Below the pieces are notes generated by a model. That model searched no databases. It was not told where the DNA came from and saw only the letters and a program-made list of their open reading frames with translations. This document shows, piece by piece, positions 43,440 to 52,350 of a DNA stretch of 64,000 bases; the stretch's first letter is position 1, and the number at the start of each line of letters is the position of its first letter. The translations under genes were made by a program, and so were the position numbers. This DNA comes from Candidatus Limosilactobacillus intestinigallinarum (GTDB lineage Bacteria; Bacillota; Bacilli; Lactobacillales; Lactobacillaceae): the NCBI GenBank assembly GCA_019117285.1, contig DXAA01000017.1, positions 1 to 64,000 on the forward strand, in the 5' to 3' direction.

Positions 43440-44258
43440 ATGCAAACAGTCCGTTTGAACAATGACGTGGTCATGCCGATGGTCGGCTACGGGACCTACC
43501 AGATCCCGATTGCTTCGACCCGGGATAACGTCCTCCAGGCCCTGCGTACCGGCTACCGCCTGATCGACACGGCCCAGTACTATGGCAACGAGGGTGGGGT
43601 CGGTGAGGCCCTGACCGAGAGTGGCCTGGCCCGCGACCAGGTCTTCGTGACGACCAAGGTCCAGACCAGTGGTTATGCCGAGACCAAGCGGGGCCTGGAT
43701 GAATCGCTGAACCGGTTCAACCATGACTACTTCGACCTGGTCCTGATCCACTGGCCGACCGGCAACGACCTGGAGACCTACCGAGCATTGGAGGAGGCCT
43801 ACCAGGACGGCAAGGTGCGGGCGATCGGCCTGAGCAACTTCAACGCCGCCCAGGTTCAGACGATCATCGATAACTCGACGGTCGTCCCGATGGTTGACCA
43901 GATTGAGACCCACCTGCGCTGGCAGCAGAAGCGGATGCACGCCTTCCTGGCCAGCCGGGGGATCATCCACGAGTCCTACGCCCCGCTGGGTGAGGGACAG
44001 CCGGGCTTCATGGACGCCCCGGAGCTGGTCAAGATCGCCGCTAAGTACCACCGGACCCCGGCCCAGGTGGTCCTGCGCTTCCTTAACCAGGAGGGGATCG
44101 TGGTGATTCCAAAGACCCTGAACCCGACCCACATGGCCCAGAACCTGGACCTCTTCAGCTTTGAACTGGACAGCGCCGACCTGCGCATCCTGGAGGGCCT
44201 CGACCGCAAGCAGGCCCTCGACGGCTGGCCGGAAGCGATGCACGAGGATCAGTATTAA
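43440..44258 (+). CDS. Aldo/keto reductase
   Basis: A 272-residue NADPH-dependent reductase: VGYGTYQIP, the catalytic tetrad region IDTAQYYGNE (Asp, Tyr), TTKVQTSG (Lys), LVLIHWP (His), and cofactor binding VVIPKTLNPTHMAQN. It reduces carbonyl compounds; substrate unclear. RBS AAAGGAG. Stand-alone gene. Confidence 0.93.
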   Translation: MQTVRLNNDVVMPMVGYGTYQIPIASTRDNVLQALRTGYRLIDTAQYYGNEGGVGEALTESGLARDQVFVTTKVQTSGYAETKRGLDESLNRFNHDYFDLVLIHWPTGNDLETYRALEEAYQDGKVRAIGLSNFNAAQVQTIIDNSTVVPMVDQIETHLRWQQKRMHAFLASRGIIHESYAPLGEGQPGFMDAPELVKIAAKYHRTPAQVVLRFLNQEGIVVIPKTLNPTHMAQNLDLFSFELDSADLRILEGLDRKQALDGWPEAMHEDQY

Positions 44259-44349
44259 ATTTAGCAAGCGGGAACGTGATGTTTGGTCATGGGCCCGCTT
44301 TTCTTATGGTAGAATACTGGTAGCACTACGAAGCAAAGGAGAAATCAAC

Positions 44350-45483
44350 GTGGAAAAGTATCAATTGATCGCAACGGCGGCGGCCGGCATCGAGGCCCTG
44401 GTCGGCAAGGAACTGCGCCGGCTGGGCTATGACACCCGGGTGGAGAACGGCCGGGTCCGCTACCAGGGGGACATGAAGGACATTTTGAGGACCAATCTCT
44501 GGTTGCGGACCGCAGACCGGGTCAAGATCGTGGTCGGGGAGTTCGACGCTCGCAGCTTTGAGGAGCTGTTCGACCGGACCAACGACCTGCCCTGGGAGGA
44601 TTTCCTGCCGGTCGACGCCCAGTTCCCGGTCGAGGGGAAGAGCCACCACTCCCAGCTGCATAACGTGCCCAGCGTCCAGGCAATCGTGAAGAAGGCAATC
44701 GTCCAACGGCTGAGTCACTACTACCACCGGCGGACCCGCCTGCCGGAAACCGGGGCCCTGTACCCACTGGAGGTCGCCATCAACAAGGACCACGTTTTAC
44801 TGACCCTCGACACCACTGGGGAGGGCCTCTTCAAGCGGGGCTACCGGAAGAACAAGGGGGGCGCACCGCTCAAGGAGAACATGGCGGCGGCCCTGGTGAT
44901 GCTGGCCCACTGGTTCCCGGACAACCCGTTTGTCGACCCGGTCTGCGGGTCGGGGACGATCCCGATCGAGGCCGCCCTGTACGGGCACAACATCGCACCG
45001 GGGATCAACCGCTCCTTCATCTGTGAGCAGTGGGTCAACCTGACTCCAGATGGCTTGTCCGACGAGGTCCGCGACGAGGCGGATGCAGAAGCGGACTACG
45101 ACGTCGAACTGGAGATCCACGGCTACGACATCGACCAGAACATGATCGACATCGCCGACGAGAACTGCCGGGCGGCGGGGCTGACCCACGACATCACCTT
45201 CAAGCAGCTGGCGGTCAAGGACTGGCACACCGACGAGATCAACGGGGTCATCGTCGCTAACCCACCGTACGGGGAGCGTTTGTCCGACCATGCGGCAGTC
45301 CACGAGCTCTACCGGCAGATGGGGGACCTCTACCGGCCGCTCACTACCTGGAGCAAGTACATCCTGACGGCCGACATGGAGTTCGAGAAGTACTACGGCG
45401 CGCCGGCCACCAAGCGGCGCAAGCTCTACAACGGGGCGCTGCGGACCGACCTCTTCCAGTACTGGGGCAAAAAGAAGCGGTAG
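44350..45483 (+). CDS. rlmL: RlmL/YpsC-type 23S rRNA (guanine-N2) methyltransferase
   Basis: A 377-residue protein with an N-terminal ferredoxin-like/THUMP region (about 1-160: ATAAAGIEALVGKELRRLGY) and a Rossmann methyltransferase (DPVCGSGTIPIEAAL for SAM, NPPYGERL catalytic). Start GTG at 44350 with AAAGGAG; an upstream open stretch of the same frame overlaps the reductase gene and is not coding. YpsC sits next to gpsB/rnpB in Bacillus as well. Confidence 0.92.
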   Translation: MEKYQLIATAAAGIEALVGKELRRLGYDTRVENGRVRYQGDMKDILRTNLWLRTADRVKIVVGEFDARSFEELFDRTNDLPWEDFLPVDAQFPVEGKSHHSQLHNVPSVQAIVKKAIVQRLSHYYHRRTRLPETGALYPLEVAINKDHVLLTLDTTGEGLFKRGYRKNKGGAPLKENMAAALVMLAHWFPDNPFVDPVCGSGTIPIEAALYGHNIAPGINRSFICEQWVNLTPDGLSDEVRDEADAEADYDVELEIHGYDIDQNMIDIADENCRAAGLTHDITFKQLAVKDWHTDEINGVIVANPPYGERLSDHAAVHELYRQMGDLYRPLTTWSKYILTADMEFEKYYGAPATKRRKLYNGALRTDLFQYWGKKKR

Positions 45484-45597
45484 GCTCGCCGAACCGCGCC
45501 ATATCAGCCCTGACCGGGTGTCTGGATGCTGTGAAACGCTAAAAGGGGCAAATAGGGGGCTTTTTGCTTCAATATACAAGCTAAAAATCGTGTCATC
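45484..45597. other. Gene-free border between rlmL and the island
   Basis: About 115 bp with no gene. Composition shifts from GC-rich to AT-rich here, so the left junction of the decayed island lies in or near this stretch. No clean attachment repeat could be identified by eye. Confidence 0.4.
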
Positions 45598-46380
45598 TTA
45601 CTTTGATTTTGCATTTCGGGTTACATGCGAGTAGATGTCGCGAGTCGTCTCGGCATCGCCGTGGTCAACCCGGTTTTGAATACTGTAAAGTGGGCCCCCA
45701 AGCTCAGCTAGTTTGCTGACATGAGTATGTCGGAGAATGTGAGTTATCAGTGGCTTATTGATTCCGAGCTTTTTCTTATTAGTCCTTAAACGCCTATTTA
45801 AAGTTGTAAATAAAAAAATGATTATCTATCATGAATAAAAAGTGATTGGGATCTTTATTATCGCCCCAGCGGTGGTAAATCCCAATCGCTTTTTTGATGA
45901 GAAAACATTTCTGAAACAGTCATCGTTTTTGAGAGTTGACTGTTTGTAATATTGGTCAACATTGAGACCGGTCCAGAGTGTCGTTTACTTGTGCATTGTC
46001 CTTGCCATCTTCTTTGAAAACATCCTTTGCTTTCAAGCCAAGTATCTCACGGATATGCTTTCCTGTGAGGTATTGCCATTCGAAGATAGCGCCTTGCTGC
46101 TTATCTTTCTGGTAAACATAAGCTAGGGCCTTTTCTAATTCATTCTGTTCCCAAAACTTAGGTCGTTGTACTCATCTTTCCTCCAACTGACAGGGGTAAA
46201 ACGTGAATCGGAAGTTTGGATGTGGTTTTACTTACCTGGGCATCAAGATCGACATACTTTTTAATGTGTTTTTATTAACGACGTACGTTTGCCAAGTAGT
46301 TGGCTTTGCCTGGGCCTAAATTTACTTCTGCCTGTCAAAAGGCCCTTGTAGTGTTCCATAAAACGGTAGTTTCCACTTCT
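45598..46380 (-). pseudogene. Decayed tyrosine-recombinase phage integrase
   Basis: On the minus strand the C-terminal piece (45598-45810) reads LGINKPLITHILRHTHVSK, then VDHGDAETTRDIYSHVT and a stop: the HxLRHTH box and catalytic Tyr of phage integrases. A second piece (45967-46163) reads KFWEQNELEKAL and GAIFEWQYLTGKHIREILGL, the start of the catalytic domain. The 50-60 residues between them are replaced by 150 bp containing a terminator-like hairpin, and upstream there are further stops. No intact integrase remains. Confidence 0.8.
45838..45896. terminator. Terminator-like hairpin inside the integrase pseudogene
   Basis: AAAAAG-x-GATTGGGAT / ATCCCAATC-x-CTTTTTT arms with a 26-nt loop. It lies in the segment that replaced the middle of the integrase. 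Confidence 0.5.
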
Positions 46381-46427
46381 TTTCTATCCATCTTTTGAAA
46401 CGTATGTTCCTTTGCAAATAAATAAAA

Positions 46428-46457
46428 AGCACCATTAGCTGTACAACTAATGGTGCT
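46428..46457. terminator. Hairpin between integrase and toxin remnants
   Basis: AGCACCATTAG / CTAATGGTGCT perfect arms with an 8-nt loop; on the minus strand it is followed by TTTTTATT, so it may end the toxin transcript. Confidence 0.65.
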
Positions 46458-46544
46458 AAGGGCTCAAGGCCCACGTAAAAATTAATTTAAGGAGTCTTGC
46501 TCCCAGTAACTCTATTTTTACATATTCGTAGGGATTAGTCAACT

Positions 46545-47220
46545 TTACTTATTCAAAAACAACTGCATTAGTTTATGACTAATGAGTGCCATCTGTTGGC
46601 TAGACAATCGTATTCTTCCAGAGGGATCGTATTTATTAATACGCTCAATTCTTAATTTGCTTATAGTAGTTATGTCACTTAACCTTACATAGGAATTTTT
46701 GTCATAGGCTTTATAAGTATCAAGAACTCGCATTAAATCATTAAAGTCTTTTCGAAGGTCTTTATACTCTTTATCTGTTAACGTTCCATTTTTAAGCGCC
46801 TGCTCGGCTTCCTCGATACGTTTTTTTAGTAGATTCATTTGTACCTTAAGTAAACCTACCGTTTGGCTAAAAACTTCGTGACCGAGTGAAAAGCGATTAC
46901 TCCTTTGCTTAGAAGTAAGAGGAAGGACAGTTAAAGTTTTCTTATTTGGTGAATCTCTTTTATCTAGGACAATTGCAAAATGAATATTGCTAAATTCACT
47001 TCCTAGATTTGTGCCAAAATTTACTCGAATAACGGTTCCGCGTCGATAATAATAATATCTTCTAGGTAAGTGATTATCAGCCTCTTTTTTTATAATAATA
47101 GGAAGTGTTATCTAACCAGTTTGGCAAGAACCTAAATTTTTGGTTAAAGTGATGTACTTCTGGTTCAGAAATGCTTTTAAATATACTTGCTGATCTATCT
47201 ATACGTTCATTTTTATCCAT
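46545..47220 (-). pseudogene. PemK/MazF-family toxin, frameshifted in an A7 tract
   Basis: ATG at 47220 (GGAAGCG upstream) opens MDKNERIDRSASIFKSIS and continues to a TGA just after a run of seven A (minus strand; T7 at 47085-47091). Reading resumes in another frame as RRGTVIRVNFGTNLGSEFSN, HFAIVLDKRD and TLTVLPLTSKQ, which is the MazF/PemK fold, and runs to a stop at 46545. Removing one A joins both parts into about 225 codons with a helical C-terminal extension. This long form is common next to integrases in lactobacillar phages. Either inactive, variable by slippage, or a sequencing error. Confidence 0.75.
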
Positions 47221-47247
47221 TTAATCGCTTCCTTTCTACAGAGAGAA

Positions 47248-47670
47248 TTATTTATATGAATCAGTGAGAACAAATATCATATTTTTACCAATTAACGATT
47301 TTGAGAAGAACTTATTTGCCTGTGTTTTTTCAAGAGTTTGACGCGGCCCAACGGATCCCTTAATGGTTACTGAATCGCCAACGGCTAAACGTTTATGATG
47401 CTTGTTGCCTTGTAGAACAGTAAAATAATAGTCTTTGCTTTGGGGTGTATTTGTAAATACGATTCTTTCGTGATGGTGTTTGTCATAACTGATTCCTTGA
47501 ACATAAAAATTCTTCATAGTTACATATTGATCTAAGTCACTATCACTATATTGGCTCATATTATTGACATCATATTTAGAAGCAATATTAGGGTAGTCAT
47601 CTGCAGAGACCGCACCCGCAGAAAAGAACATCCCCAACATAATACCTAGCAGAATTAATTTCTTCTTCAT
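47248..47670 (-). CDS. Small secreted protein of the island
   Basis: A 140-residue protein with a signal peptide: MKKKLILLG, hydrophobic core, then SAGAVSADDYP with likely cleavage after VSA. The mature part has a strand-rich region (YYFTVLQGNKHHKRLAVGDSVTIKGSVG) that looks OB-fold-like. Start at 47670 with GGGAG. AT-rich. Secreted proteins of this layout often lie beside phage integrases in lactobacilli; function unknown. Confidence 0.7.
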   Translation of the reverse strand: MKKKLILLGIMLGMFFSAGAVSADDYPNIASKYDVNNMSQYSDSDLDQYVTMKNFYVQGISYDKHHHERIVFTNTPQSKDYYFTVLQGNKHHKRLAVGDSVTIKGSVGPRQTLEKTQANKFFSKSLIGKNMIFVLTDSYK

Positions 47671-48140
47671 TTCAATTACTCCCAAATAGCTTTTAACGTC
47701 GATCACGTTTGGACGTAAGTTGTTAATAGCTTTTCTGGAAAATGCCATATTTGTTTTTTAAGCAAAAAAGAACTTATCTGGGGGCGCCTATATAGTTATT
47801 ATCTCAATGAGCTATAGAATATATGATCACTATTTTAGTGAAAGCCATGTCAATTATAACAGAAATAAAACGACAAAATGATGTTGTAGTGATGACTAAA
47901 AGGACTGAACGGGATGAAAAAGCAATTGCCAAGGTGAATGCTAAGTTAGAAAGTAACATTTGCTTTGGCAATTTTGGGTGATTTAAGTATCTATTTTTAT
48001 TCTGGACTTGCACAACATTTACTTCTCTTTCGCCCGCGCACGTTTACATCGCCACCGTGCCAACCGTATTTAAGAGTGGGGTAGTCCGTCGCTTTACGCG
48101 GCCGCGCCCAACTATTGGAGATCACACGGAGGAAATAAAC
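47671..48140. other. Gene-free right part of the island
   Basis: About 470 bp, AT-rich up to about 48000 then GC-rich. A loose inverted repeat (AATTGCCAA at about 47932, TTGGCAATT at about 47972) may be a terminator. A 29-codon frame (47893-47982) lacks a ribosome site. The right junction of the island probably lies at 48000-48060. Confidence 0.4.
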
Positions 48141-48911
48141 ATGGCACAACGCAGAATGTTCAGTCAACGGGTGGTAGAGACCGACCGCTTCCTCGACATG
48201 GCACTGACCGCCCAGACCCTGTACTTTCACCTGGGGATGTACGCCGACGATGACGGCTTTGTCGGCAACCCCAAGTCGGTTCGGCGGATGATCGGGGCCA
48301 GTGAGGACGACCTCAAGGCCCTGGTTGAGAAGGGCTACCTGATTGTCTTTGAAGATGGGGTGGTCGCCATCCGGGATTGGCTGGTGTCCAACTACGTCAA
48401 GAAGGACCGCTACACGCCAACCATCTACACGGCAGACCGCCAGCTCCTGGTTGTCGACCGCAACCGGCGTTACCAACTGGCGAGTGAAGTCACCCCCGAA
48501 ACCACTGTGGAACCAGAATGGATCCAAAATGGTTCCAAAATGGATCCACAGGATAGGTCAGGTCAGGAGAGGTTAGGTCAGAGTGAGGATCAGGATAGTT
48601 TAAATCAGACTACTGCTCCTGCCGAAACCAAACTCAAAGGCCTCCACGTCGCACTCAACCCCACCCAGCGCCAGCTCCTGAGCGACTACATCCGGGACCT
48701 GTCAGCACCGGTGGTCGATTTTGCCATCGACTCGATGGCCCGCCACGCCGAACAGCCGCGCTTCGCCTACCTGGACCGGATCCTCAACCGCTACCGGCAG
48801 AGCGGAATTTGTACCCGCCAGGCGGCCCAGGCAGACGATGACCGCTATCACGGCAAGCAGGCCCCGACCAGGCCAGGGCCGATCATCCCCATCTACCAGC
48901 TGGGGGAGTGA
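48141..48911 (+). CDS. DnaD-like replication protein of phage type
   Basis: A 256-residue protein. The N-terminal domain (MAQRRMFSQRVVETDRFLDM, LYFHLGMYADDDGFVGNPKSVRRMIG) is the winged helix of phage replisome organisers. A polar linker (about 118-160) is followed by a DnaD-like helical domain. It ends IIPIYQLGE, as the chromosomal DnaD ends KIPIYKLGE. Composition is chromosomal, not AT-rich, so it is either an old phage relic or a domesticated paralogue. Start at 48141 with GGAGG. Confidence 0.8.
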   Translation: MAQRRMFSQRVVETDRFLDMALTAQTLYFHLGMYADDDGFVGNPKSVRRMIGASEDDLKALVEKGYLIVFEDGVVAIRDWLVSNYVKKDRYTPTIYTADRQLLVVDRNRRYQLASEVTPETTVEPEWIQNGSKMDPQDRSGQERLGQSEDQDSLNQTTAPAETKLKGLHVALNPTQRQLLSDYIRDLSAPVVDFAIDSMARHAEQPRFAYLDRILNRYRQSGICTRQAAQADDDRYHGKQAPTRPGPIIPIYQLGE

Positions 48912-48914
48912 GGG

Positions 48915-49259
48915 TCACCGGCACATGAGCAGGCGGTTCAGCAGGTAAAAGACGACGCTGTAGGCCGCCCCGACCAGCCCGCAGACCAGCTCCCAGGTCC
49001 AGTCGAGACTGAATTTTCTCACGACCAACCCCAGGATCAGCATCCCCAGGGTGAAGACGACCAGGGCGAGCAGGAAACGGGGGTGCCTGAGGTAGACCAG
49101 CTTCAAGAACAGGCACTGCAGAACATCCAGCGCCAGGATCAGGGCGATGATCTTCCAGAAGCCGGCCGGCAACTCTTGATCGGCGCCCAGTCGAAAGACG
49201 ATAGTCCAACCAATTGCAAACAGCCCAAAGTTAAGGGCGATGATTAGCTTGTTTGACAT
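48915..49259 (-). CDS. Four-helix membrane protein
   Basis: A 114-residue hydrophobic protein with helices at about 5-22, 33-53, 60-80 and 88-110. No family recognised. GC-rich. Divergent from the LexA-boxed gene at 49369 and convergent with the DnaD-like gene, whose stop is 3 nt away. RBS GGAGG is visible upstream on the minus strand. Confidence 0.65.
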   Translation of the reverse strand: MSNKLIIALNFGLFAIGWTIVFRLGADQELPAGFWKIIALILALDVLQCLFLKLVYLRHPRFLLALVVFTLGMLILGLVVRKFSLDWTWELVCGLVGAAYSVVFYLLNRLLMCR

Positions 49260-49298
49260 TTCAAAACCTCCATACCCGTATTATCGCATATTTAGTGG

Positions 49299-49328
49299 TT
49301 GCTATTGCGAACGTATGTTTGATATAAT
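49299..49328 (+). promoter_or_regulatory. SOS promoter with LexA-type box
   Basis: CGAAC-GTAT-GTTTG at 49308-49321 sits between a -35 candidate TTGCTA (49299-49304) and an extended -10 TGA-TATAAT (49323-49328). Bound LexA would block the polymerase directly. Confidence 0.75.
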
Positions 49329-49368
49329 GTAAGCGGCAACAAGTAGACACGAGAGGTGGGGGACGTTT

Positions 49369-51024
49369 ATGGCACGTGGAATCAAGATGAAGACCTTTGT
49401 GACTAAGAAGATGGCCAAGGCCCAGCAAGATGAGGCTACCCAGCACGCCCAAAAGATCAGGGAACACAAACGGGCACTGATTGCCAGGCACCAAGCAAAC
49501 CAGCCGCAGTCGAAAGCGACGACCAAAGTAACGTCACATGATGGTGACAGCCACGAGACGCAGAAGCTCCGTCAGCAAATCAGCCGGCTGGAACGGGAAG
49601 GGCAACAGGCGCAGGCGGCCAGCCAACGCCGAATCAAACAGCTGGTGCGCCGCTATCGAAAGCTAAAGCAGGATAACCGCGACTTGCGCCAGGCAACCGA
49701 ACGAAGGGCTGCGGTATTAGAGGAACAACAGCGGCAGAATGACCGGGCGGCCACGGCCCTGATGAAGGAGTACGTCGCCCTGGCCGGGTGGCAACGGATC
49801 TTCGCCGACCTGGAAATTGACCCCTTCGCGGGGGAAAGCGCTCAGGCACAGTTGAATCGGCAGGCCCAGGAGCTGCAGACGGCACAAGTGGTGATGTTTC
49901 ATCTGCTGGCCCTGGCCTGGCAGCGGGCGGCAGCCAACCAGCAACGGGCCCACCAGTATGACCGACTGAGGAGCCAATATGATCGTCTCCAGGCCCGGTT
50001 TGACCACCTGCAGAAGAGCTATCAGACCCAATCTGATGAACTCCATCAGCTGAAACAGCGGGTACAACGGGAAGAACACGACATGGAAGCTGCTAAACGG
50101 CGGATGCGTGACCGCTACTTGAACGGCCGCCGGTTGGACAATGCCTTTCACATCCTGTTTGACCACCTGGACGTGGCCACCGTTCAGCGATACGGCCCGC
50201 TCGTTCCCCTGCTGGAGAAGATGAGGGCCACGTTTGCCACTGCCACCCGGCGCAATGACCGCCATCCCTTTGTCTATGGGTACTTTATCCAGCAAAACGG
50301 TCGGCCATACATTGGCGATCGTGCGGGGCACCACCTGCGGCCCCTCACGCTGACTAAGGACAATCACGACCTACAACCGGGGATGGCGATCAAGGCCCAG
50401 CGCGTTGACCGATATCATTATTATGTCGCCGCCACGATGCCGTGGGTCAATGACCTCTTCCGCTACCTGGACGATCACGGGGCCTTCCAGCCCAACCGGC
50501 TGGTGCCGACCACCGGGACGGTCAAGCTGAGTACCTTGCTCAGCGATGGCCCCAGCAACACCGCCGGCAAGCCTAAGGAGCGGGTAGTGATGGGGCGGCT
50601 GGTGGCGGTTGCCAGCCGGACCTTCGTTGCGGGCCCCAAGGCGGTGAACGACCAGCCCATCCCGGCCCCCGGAAAGCGGGCTGCCATGGAGCGGGTAACC
50701 ATCGTCAACCCGGACAAGATTGCCTGGCTATACGCGCAACGCCTCCTGTTGATCGGCAACCAGAAGATCGCACCACTGGTCGTTCAACTGCGGAAGTATG
50801 TTGATCTGACGGTGATGGATGCCTACGAGGACTCGTTGGGCCTGATCTTCACGAAGATTGCGGCGGCTGACTACGTCTTCGTTCTTCTGGGTTCGGTCCC
50901 CCATGCGCTGACGGATTACCTGAAGGCCCATCCGGAATATGCCAGCAAGGTCCAGTACTTCTACCGGGCGGATGCCAACGAGGCGGTCCGCCGGCTCAAC
51001 TACCTGTATATGAATCGTGGTTGA
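49369..51024 (+). CDS. LexA-boxed coiled-coil protein with DUF2325-like C-terminal domain
   Basis: A 551-residue protein. Residues about 60-255 are long Gln/Arg-rich coiled coil, split near 130-165 by a non-coil patch. A middle domain (about 260-400) contains HPFVYGYFIQQNGRPYIGDR. The last 95 residues (LLLIGNQKIAPLVVQLRKYV, AADYVFVLLGSVPHAL, VQYFYRADANEAVRRL) resemble DUF2325, a Rossmann-like domain whose members usually detect or hold a nucleotide-like ligand. The promoter carries a LexA-type box, so it should be induced by DNA damage. Function unknown; the coil suggests a scaffold. Confidence 0.8.
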   Translation: MARGIKMKTFVTKKMAKAQQDEATQHAQKIREHKRALIARHQANQPQSKATTKVTSHDGDSHETQKLRQQISRLEREGQQAQAASQRRIKQLVRRYRKLKQDNRDLRQATERRAAVLEEQQRQNDRAATALMKEYVALAGWQRIFADLEIDPFAGESAQAQLNRQAQELQTAQVVMFHLLALAWQRAAANQQRAHQYDRLRSQYDRLQARFDHLQKSYQTQSDELHQLKQRVQREEHDMEAAKRRMRDRYLNGRRLDNAFHILFDHLDVATVQRYGPLVPLLEKMRATFATATRRNDRHPFVYGYFIQQNGRPYIGDRAGHHLRPLTLTKDNHDLQPGMAIKAQRVDRYHYYVAATMPWVNDLFRYLDDHGAFQPNRLVPTTGTVKLSTLLSDGPSNTAGKPKERVVMGRLVAVASRTFVAGPKAVNDQPIPAPGKRAAMERVTIVNPDKIAWLYAQRLLLIGNQKIAPLVVQLRKYVDLTVMDAYEDSLGLIFTKIAAADYVFVLLGSVPHALTDYLKAHPEYASKVQYFYRADANEAVRRLNYLYMNRG

Positions 51025-51090
51025 GGATCGTCATGATATAATCAGACCGGATAATCTACTGCTGGATTGATAGAAAGAAGGCGAGTAAGC

Positions 51091-52224
51091 ATGCTAGATA
51101 TCTTGGACTATATGGAGCAAAAACTGGTTCGAAATGCGGACTTTTGGCAATTTGCCGATGAACATCTCCAATCACCGACGACCTTCAGGGGTGTTTCCTT
51201 CATCTCGTCGATCAAATTCATCGAACGGTACCTCTTACCCCGTTACCAGTCAGTAACTCTGGTTCTCGGCCTGAGTGACAACGGTACTGCTTCCATTGGG
51301 CAGCGCTTGACGCAGCTGACCGAGCGAAACGAGTTTGTCAAATACGGCTACGAGCACCGGGACAGTGAATTCACCAAGCGGCTCTTGGATGGGACACTGA
51401 AGTTATACTTCACGAAGAAGGAACTAATTCACACCAAACTATACCTGATCACCAATGATCGTGACTATGTCTCGTTTGCCGGCTCAATGAACCTTACCGA
51501 AGCGGCGCTCCATCATAACCTGGAGCAACTGGATAGCGACTATGGTCAGCAGACGGCCCCACTCTACCAGTGTCATCAGCAGATGTTTGAAGACAACCTC
51601 GCTCACGCCGCCACCTACCTGGATGCCAAGAAGATGGCCGGCTTTATCAAGGCGACAAACGAGGAACAGCTCCAGATCAATGTCTACACCGACGCGGTTG
51701 ATATGCTGGCCAACAAGGATCAGGCGGGCAAGGACGTGGTGGTTCTCCCCGCCGAAGAGATCAAGCAGTACAAGGATAACTACCGCTCTGACGAGAAACT
51801 GCAGAAGCTCTCGGCCCAAGAAAAGCTAAGTGTGGCCCAGACGGTGAAGCTGTTCGGGGATGCGGGATATAAGAAGCGCCAGCTCGATAACGTCGGTAAG
51901 GAACTCTACAATTTGACCCAGGTTGTCAAGCATGTCTCCCGCGATGATGGACCATCAGGAAAAATCGAACACGAGGAGGACCTCTACCCCAAGCCGGTGC
52001 TCTTCTACAATAGTGGTCAATTATTTGAAGCGCCACGGGTGGGGGATAACGTTAAATCGACACTGATCGAGTCGCATCTCGCCGGGGATGATCTGAAAGA
52101 GCAGTTGCAGCTATTTAGCGACATTGCCCACGAGTACGACAACTATAAGGAGGTCGGCGAAGGCTGGCAGGCCTGTGACTTCATATTAAAGTGGGCAAGG
52201 AAACACGTTCTTTTAAGGACGTGA
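51091..52224 (+). CDS. Phospholipase D-like (HKD) domain protein
   Basis: A 377-residue protein. A single HKD half-site is seen at HTKLYLITNDRDYVSFAGSMN (H, K, then GSxN). PLD-family nucleases work as dimers, so one motif can suffice. The N-terminal part (SIKFIERYLLPRYQSV) fits the first strand-helix unit of PLD proteins found with helicases and restriction-like systems. A helical C-terminal part (about 190-377) is unknown. Start at 51091 with AAGGCGAG. A TGATATAAT at about 51035 gives it a separate promoter. Confidence 0.78.
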   Translation: MLDILDYMEQKLVRNADFWQFADEHLQSPTTFRGVSFISSIKFIERYLLPRYQSVTLVLGLSDNGTASIGQRLTQLTERNEFVKYGYEHRDSEFTKRLLDGTLKLYFTKKELIHTKLYLITNDRDYVSFAGSMNLTEAALHHNLEQLDSDYGQQTAPLYQCHQQMFEDNLAHAATYLDAKKMAGFIKATNEEQLQINVYTDAVDMLANKDQAGKDVVVLPAEEIKQYKDNYRSDEKLQKLSAQEKLSVAQTVKLFGDAGYKKRQLDNVGKELYNLTQVVKHVSRDDGPSGKIEHEEDLYPKPVLFYNSGQLFEAPRVGDNVKSTLIESHLAGDDLKEQLQLFSDIAHEYDNYKEVGEGWQACDFILKWARKHVLLRT

Positions 52225-52252
52225 TGAATTGTCTATTTTTTTAGCTTTGCGT

Positions 52253-52279
52253 CGAACGTATGTTTAAAAATGATATAAT
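52253..52279 (+). promoter_or_regulatory. SOS promoter with LexA-type box upstream of tnpB
   Basis: CGAAC-GTAT-GTTTA (52253-52266) followed by extended -10 TGA-TATAAT (52274-52279). Box and -10 are nearly the same as at 49308. The first gene downstream is the transposon's tnpB; the likely original target is the gene at 53647. Confidence 0.65.
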
Positions 52280-52350
52280 ATACTTAACAAAAGGATTAGC
52301 ATTAGGACATTAATTAGCTTTGTTGACTGACTGTTAATGAAGGAATAGTG

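Noticed and set aside
44161-44349. Upstream extension of rlmL overlapping the aldo/keto reductase
   Set aside because: RlmL homologues begin at about MEKYQLIATAAAG, and the GTG at 44350 has AAAGGAG; the extension is just the open third frame of the reductase gene.
46397-46410. LexA-like sequence GAAAC-GTAT-GTTCC in the island
   Set aside because: It resembles the other boxes but lies in decayed integrase sequence with no promoter or intact gene to control, so I did not list it as a regulatory site.
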